From assembly GCA_002401055.1 (NCBI GenBank), contig NVRZ01000179.1:1-6689 (forward strand): DNA of 6,689 bases. Direction: 5' to 3'. Below, in pieces: positions 6,101-6,689 of the stretch. Position numbers and translations under genes: made by a program. The notes under the pieces were generated by a model. That model saw only the letters and a list, made by a program, of their open reading frames with translations. It did no database searches and was not told where the DNA came from. The DNA is from Bacteroidota bacterium (lineage in GTDB: Bacteria; Bacteroidota; Bacteroidia; NORP154). How positions within the stretch are numbered: position 1 is the first letter of the stretch; every line of letters begins with the position of its first letter.

Positions 6101-6689
6101 AGATACGATAACTATAAGCATTACCGAGCCGGCAGCAATTGTTGTTTCCACAACGAGCACAGTAGCGAACTGTGAGGAGCCCGTTGCTTCAGCTACCGCT
6201 TCATTAACTGGTGGATCAGGACCATTTTCATATTCCTGGGATGATGCCATGTTGCAATCAAATGCTACGGCGAATAACTTGGGTGCTGGAACCTATACTA
6301 TTTTGATTACTGATGCAATGGGATGCACGGGTTCTGCCACAGAAGTTGTAACGTCTACACCGGCCGTAACTGCGGTAACTACGTCCAATCCACCAAGCTC
6401 CTGTGGAGCTGCAGATGGCCAGGTATCGGTTTCTGCATCTGGTACTACGCCATATACGTATAGTTGGAACACCTCTCCTGTGCAAACGGGTGTAACGGCG
6501 ATTAATCTGACAGCAGGATCATACAGTGTCCTGGTAACAGATGGAGCTGGCTGCACGGTTACGGTTCTGGAAGTGTTGAGTGATCCTGGTTCAGGAACGT
6601 TTACCATTTCAGGATCAACCAATATTGCTTGCTTTGGAGGTGCTGAAGGGTCTGCGACCACGGATATTACCGGAACTACCGGACCGTAT
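3177..6689 (+). CDS. Secreted M36-like (fungalysin-type) zinc metallopeptidase with Ig-like, jelly-roll-like and SprB repeat domains; 3' end beyond the window
   Basis: Open from ATG 3177 to the window edge, 1171 codons with no stop. A signal peptide (MNSKISVFSLFLY, cleavage near VFA|GG, residue 23) supports this start. The propeptide, about 24-255, has the FTP pattern (NYGQTYKGVNVLF at 133-145) and a PepSY-like end (YRTWVDAENGEVLYRDNQ from 235). A proline-rich hinge covers 257-269. The catalytic domain, about 270-590, has HEYAH (ligands H431 and H435, catalytic E432), third ligand E456 in MGEAYGDVWAL and probable transition-state H504 in VHADGE before GAWWDL. It ends near NNGTPNGTEIC. The GEAYGD and WWDL motifs fit M36 better than M4. 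Residues 588-700 look Ig-like, about 703-903 like a jelly-roll/ConA-like domain ending DDIEIW, and from about 913 an SprB repeat array begins. Export and surface location are inferred; a T9SS tail is expected downstream but not seen. Confidence 0.9.
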   Translation, partial: MNSKISVFSLFLYATCISSSVFAGGDVKTNEGNVEKTFIINNTRIANEAFQKELRAGKAWVQFTAKHSGWRVEFNEENKKPHRAYGKAIATSGSTYEACAEDFIATELGLFNIPFGDLYITGKSLSSRHCFINYGQTYKGVNVLFSRMVVKMTKDRKVVMFGADVYDDINIGISPAISIAQAEAGAKVGIDETILSVKANKDLFILPIPEFRKYKYRLVYEVMVEAIGNEIPSSYRTWVDAENGEVLYRDNQVKFHSPSPTSPPPPLAPIEVDITGTIYPTYSYNPSATGVLANMRIRINNVNYWTDANGHLTTGVTTATNGTFFLDGTWADVETGGTTPSFTTALIAGANTETFDNDAFIRELTAYYHVNVIHDYLKQEIPSFTGMDFQLTTNIDVSGTCNAFYNGSSINFYIAGGGCLSYATVADVIYHEYAHGINDNFYQDQGQFFNNGAMGEAYGDVWALSITLDPILGRGGNDSDPDDFIRRYDINPKVYPEDIVGQVHADGEILAGAWWDLYLLMGNMDTVMYLFSEAYYGVQAVLANGNEGQAFRDVLLDVLQADDDDANINNGTPNGTEICQAFGQHGITLVSNATLTHSIVTDWTPGTAVDIDATLNLTDTTYLGSVKMFYKIDNGTWVTIVMTNLGGGDYTGVIPAQSPGAIISYYLGVEDNICGYLSSIIPIGAVNPEANIPYYILVGYDLELTNDFDFNTFSGSWTYGFPMPTDSATTGMWEEAVPVGMIIDGYEFAPTNQHTPGGFVCAVTQTNTSSSGSAGEFDVDGGRSTLQSPVIDLSSFINPVVSYYRWFSNDPPSSANPGNDPWYVEITDDGSTWVPVEFTYVSDNSWRRFAFRVTDYVNQTANFQMKFMVSDSILTSIGPPGCGSSPFCGGSLVEAALDDIEIWSQQIIGLTATITGTTNISCNGNTDGEATVSGAGGTSPYTYSWNTSPVQNTATATGLAAGSYQCILTDAVGGADTITISITEPAAIVVSTTSTVANCEEPVASATASLTGGSGPFSYSWDDAMLQSNATANNLGAGTYTILITDAMGCTGSATEVVTSTPAVTAVTTSNPPSSCGAADGQVSVSASGTTPYTYSWNTSPVQTGVTAINLTAGSYSVLVTDGAGCTVTVLEVLSDPGSGTFTISGSTNIACFGGAEGSATTDITGTTGPY
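3564..3935 (+). other. FTP/PepSY-type propeptide of the M36-like peptidase
   Basis: Residues 130-253 hold the most recognisable part of the propeptide: QTYKGVNVLFSRMVVKM, then VMFGADVYDDI, an AQAEAGAKVGI helix, YRLVYEVMVEA and YRTWVDAENGEVLYRDNQ. In M4 and M36 zymogens this region folds the enzyme, inhibits it and is cut off during maturation. It is followed directly by the proline-rich hinge at 3945-3983, a plausible cleavage or flexible region. Boundaries are estimated by eye. Confidence 0.8.
3945..3983 (+). other. Proline-rich hinge between propeptide and catalytic domain
   Basis: Residues 257-269 read SPSPTSPPPPLAP, eight prolines in thirteen residues. The segment separates the PepSY-like end of the propeptide from the start of the catalytic part (IEVDITGTIY). 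A flexible, exposed linker where propeptide processing could occur is an inference from composition and position. Confidence 0.65.
5283..5887 (+). other. Probable jelly-roll / ConA-like carbohydrate- or protein-binding domain
   Basis: Residues about 703-903. The domain opens ELTNDFDFNTFSGSWTYG, continues with WEEAVPVG, GEFDVDGGRSTLQSP, PVVSYYRWFSND, WYVEITDDGSTWVPVE and SWRRFAFRVTDY, and closes LVEAALDDIEIW. The GG.STL.SP.IDLSS...P.VSYYRW and final DDIEIW are typical of beta-sandwich domains found after secreted peptidase domains in Bacteroidetes. A CGSSPFC pair (C882, C888) near the end may form a small disulfide loop. The fold class is reasonably supported; the ligand is unknown. Confidence 0.6.
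5913..6689 (+). repeat. SprB-type repeat array, three full copies and a fourth cut by the window edge
   Basis: Coding repeats with units at 5913-6137 (75 residues), 6138-6365 (76), 6366-6590 (75) and 6591-6689 (33 seen). The unit pattern is C.G..DGEATV, G..PYTYSW, a variable loop, LAAGSY, then L.TDA.GC and TEPA. Copies 1 and 3 share PYTYSWNTSPVQ, while copy 2 has lost the C.G..DG motif (NCEEPVASATA instead). This is the repeat type of the flavobacterial gliding adhesin SprB and many large surface proteins. The array runs out of the window, so its total length is unknown. Confidence 0.88.

Noticed and set aside
5939..6661. Overlapping frames on both strands within the SprB repeat region
   Set aside because: They overlap the long + strand frame that encodes clear SprB repeats, and their translations show no recognisable domain; they are by-products of the repeat composition.
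5913..6689. DNA repeats at the window end as a CRISPR or mobile-element structure
   Set aside because: Periodicity is about 225 bp, in frame, conserved in protein but not in DNA; it is a coding domain array.

Overview
The window looks like a piece of a Bacteroidetes (Flavobacteriia/Cytophagia/Saprospiria-like) chromosome. The reasons are the moderately AT-rich sequence, A-rich leaders without a Shine-Dalgarno motif, a type IX secretion (T9SS) C-terminal sorting domain, GEVED domains and SprB-type repeats. The species cannot be named from the sequence.

Layout: bases 1-57 are a short leader with no gene. Bases 58-2910 (+) encode a complete 950-residue secreted metzincin zinc peptidase of family M43 (cytophagalysin/ulilysin/pappalysin type). 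It is followed by three GEVED domains, with a fibronectin type III-like domain between the first and second, and ends in a T9SS sorting tail. Bases 2911-3176 are non-coding apart from possible 10-codon leader reading frames. Bases 3177-6689 (+) are one uninterrupted reading frame that leaves the window without a stop (1171 codons visible). It encodes a signal peptide, a fungalysin/thermolysin-type propeptide, a proline-rich hinge, an M36-like gluzincin catalytic domain, an Ig-like domain, a probable jelly-roll domain and the start of an SprB repeat array.

Both proteins are predicted to be exported by Sec and then cross the outer membrane, by T9SS for the first (seen) and probably also for the second (its C-terminus is outside the window). 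They would work outside the cell or on its surface, degrading proteins while the accessory domains bind substrate, glycans or the cell surface. The two peptidases come from different clans of zinc enzymes, so they are a functional pair rather than duplicates. A gap of 266 bp between them makes separate transcription plausible. No mobile element, RNA gene, CRISPR array or minus-strand gene could be supported. The most interesting object is the second gene, a peptidase fused to gliding-adhesin-type repeats.
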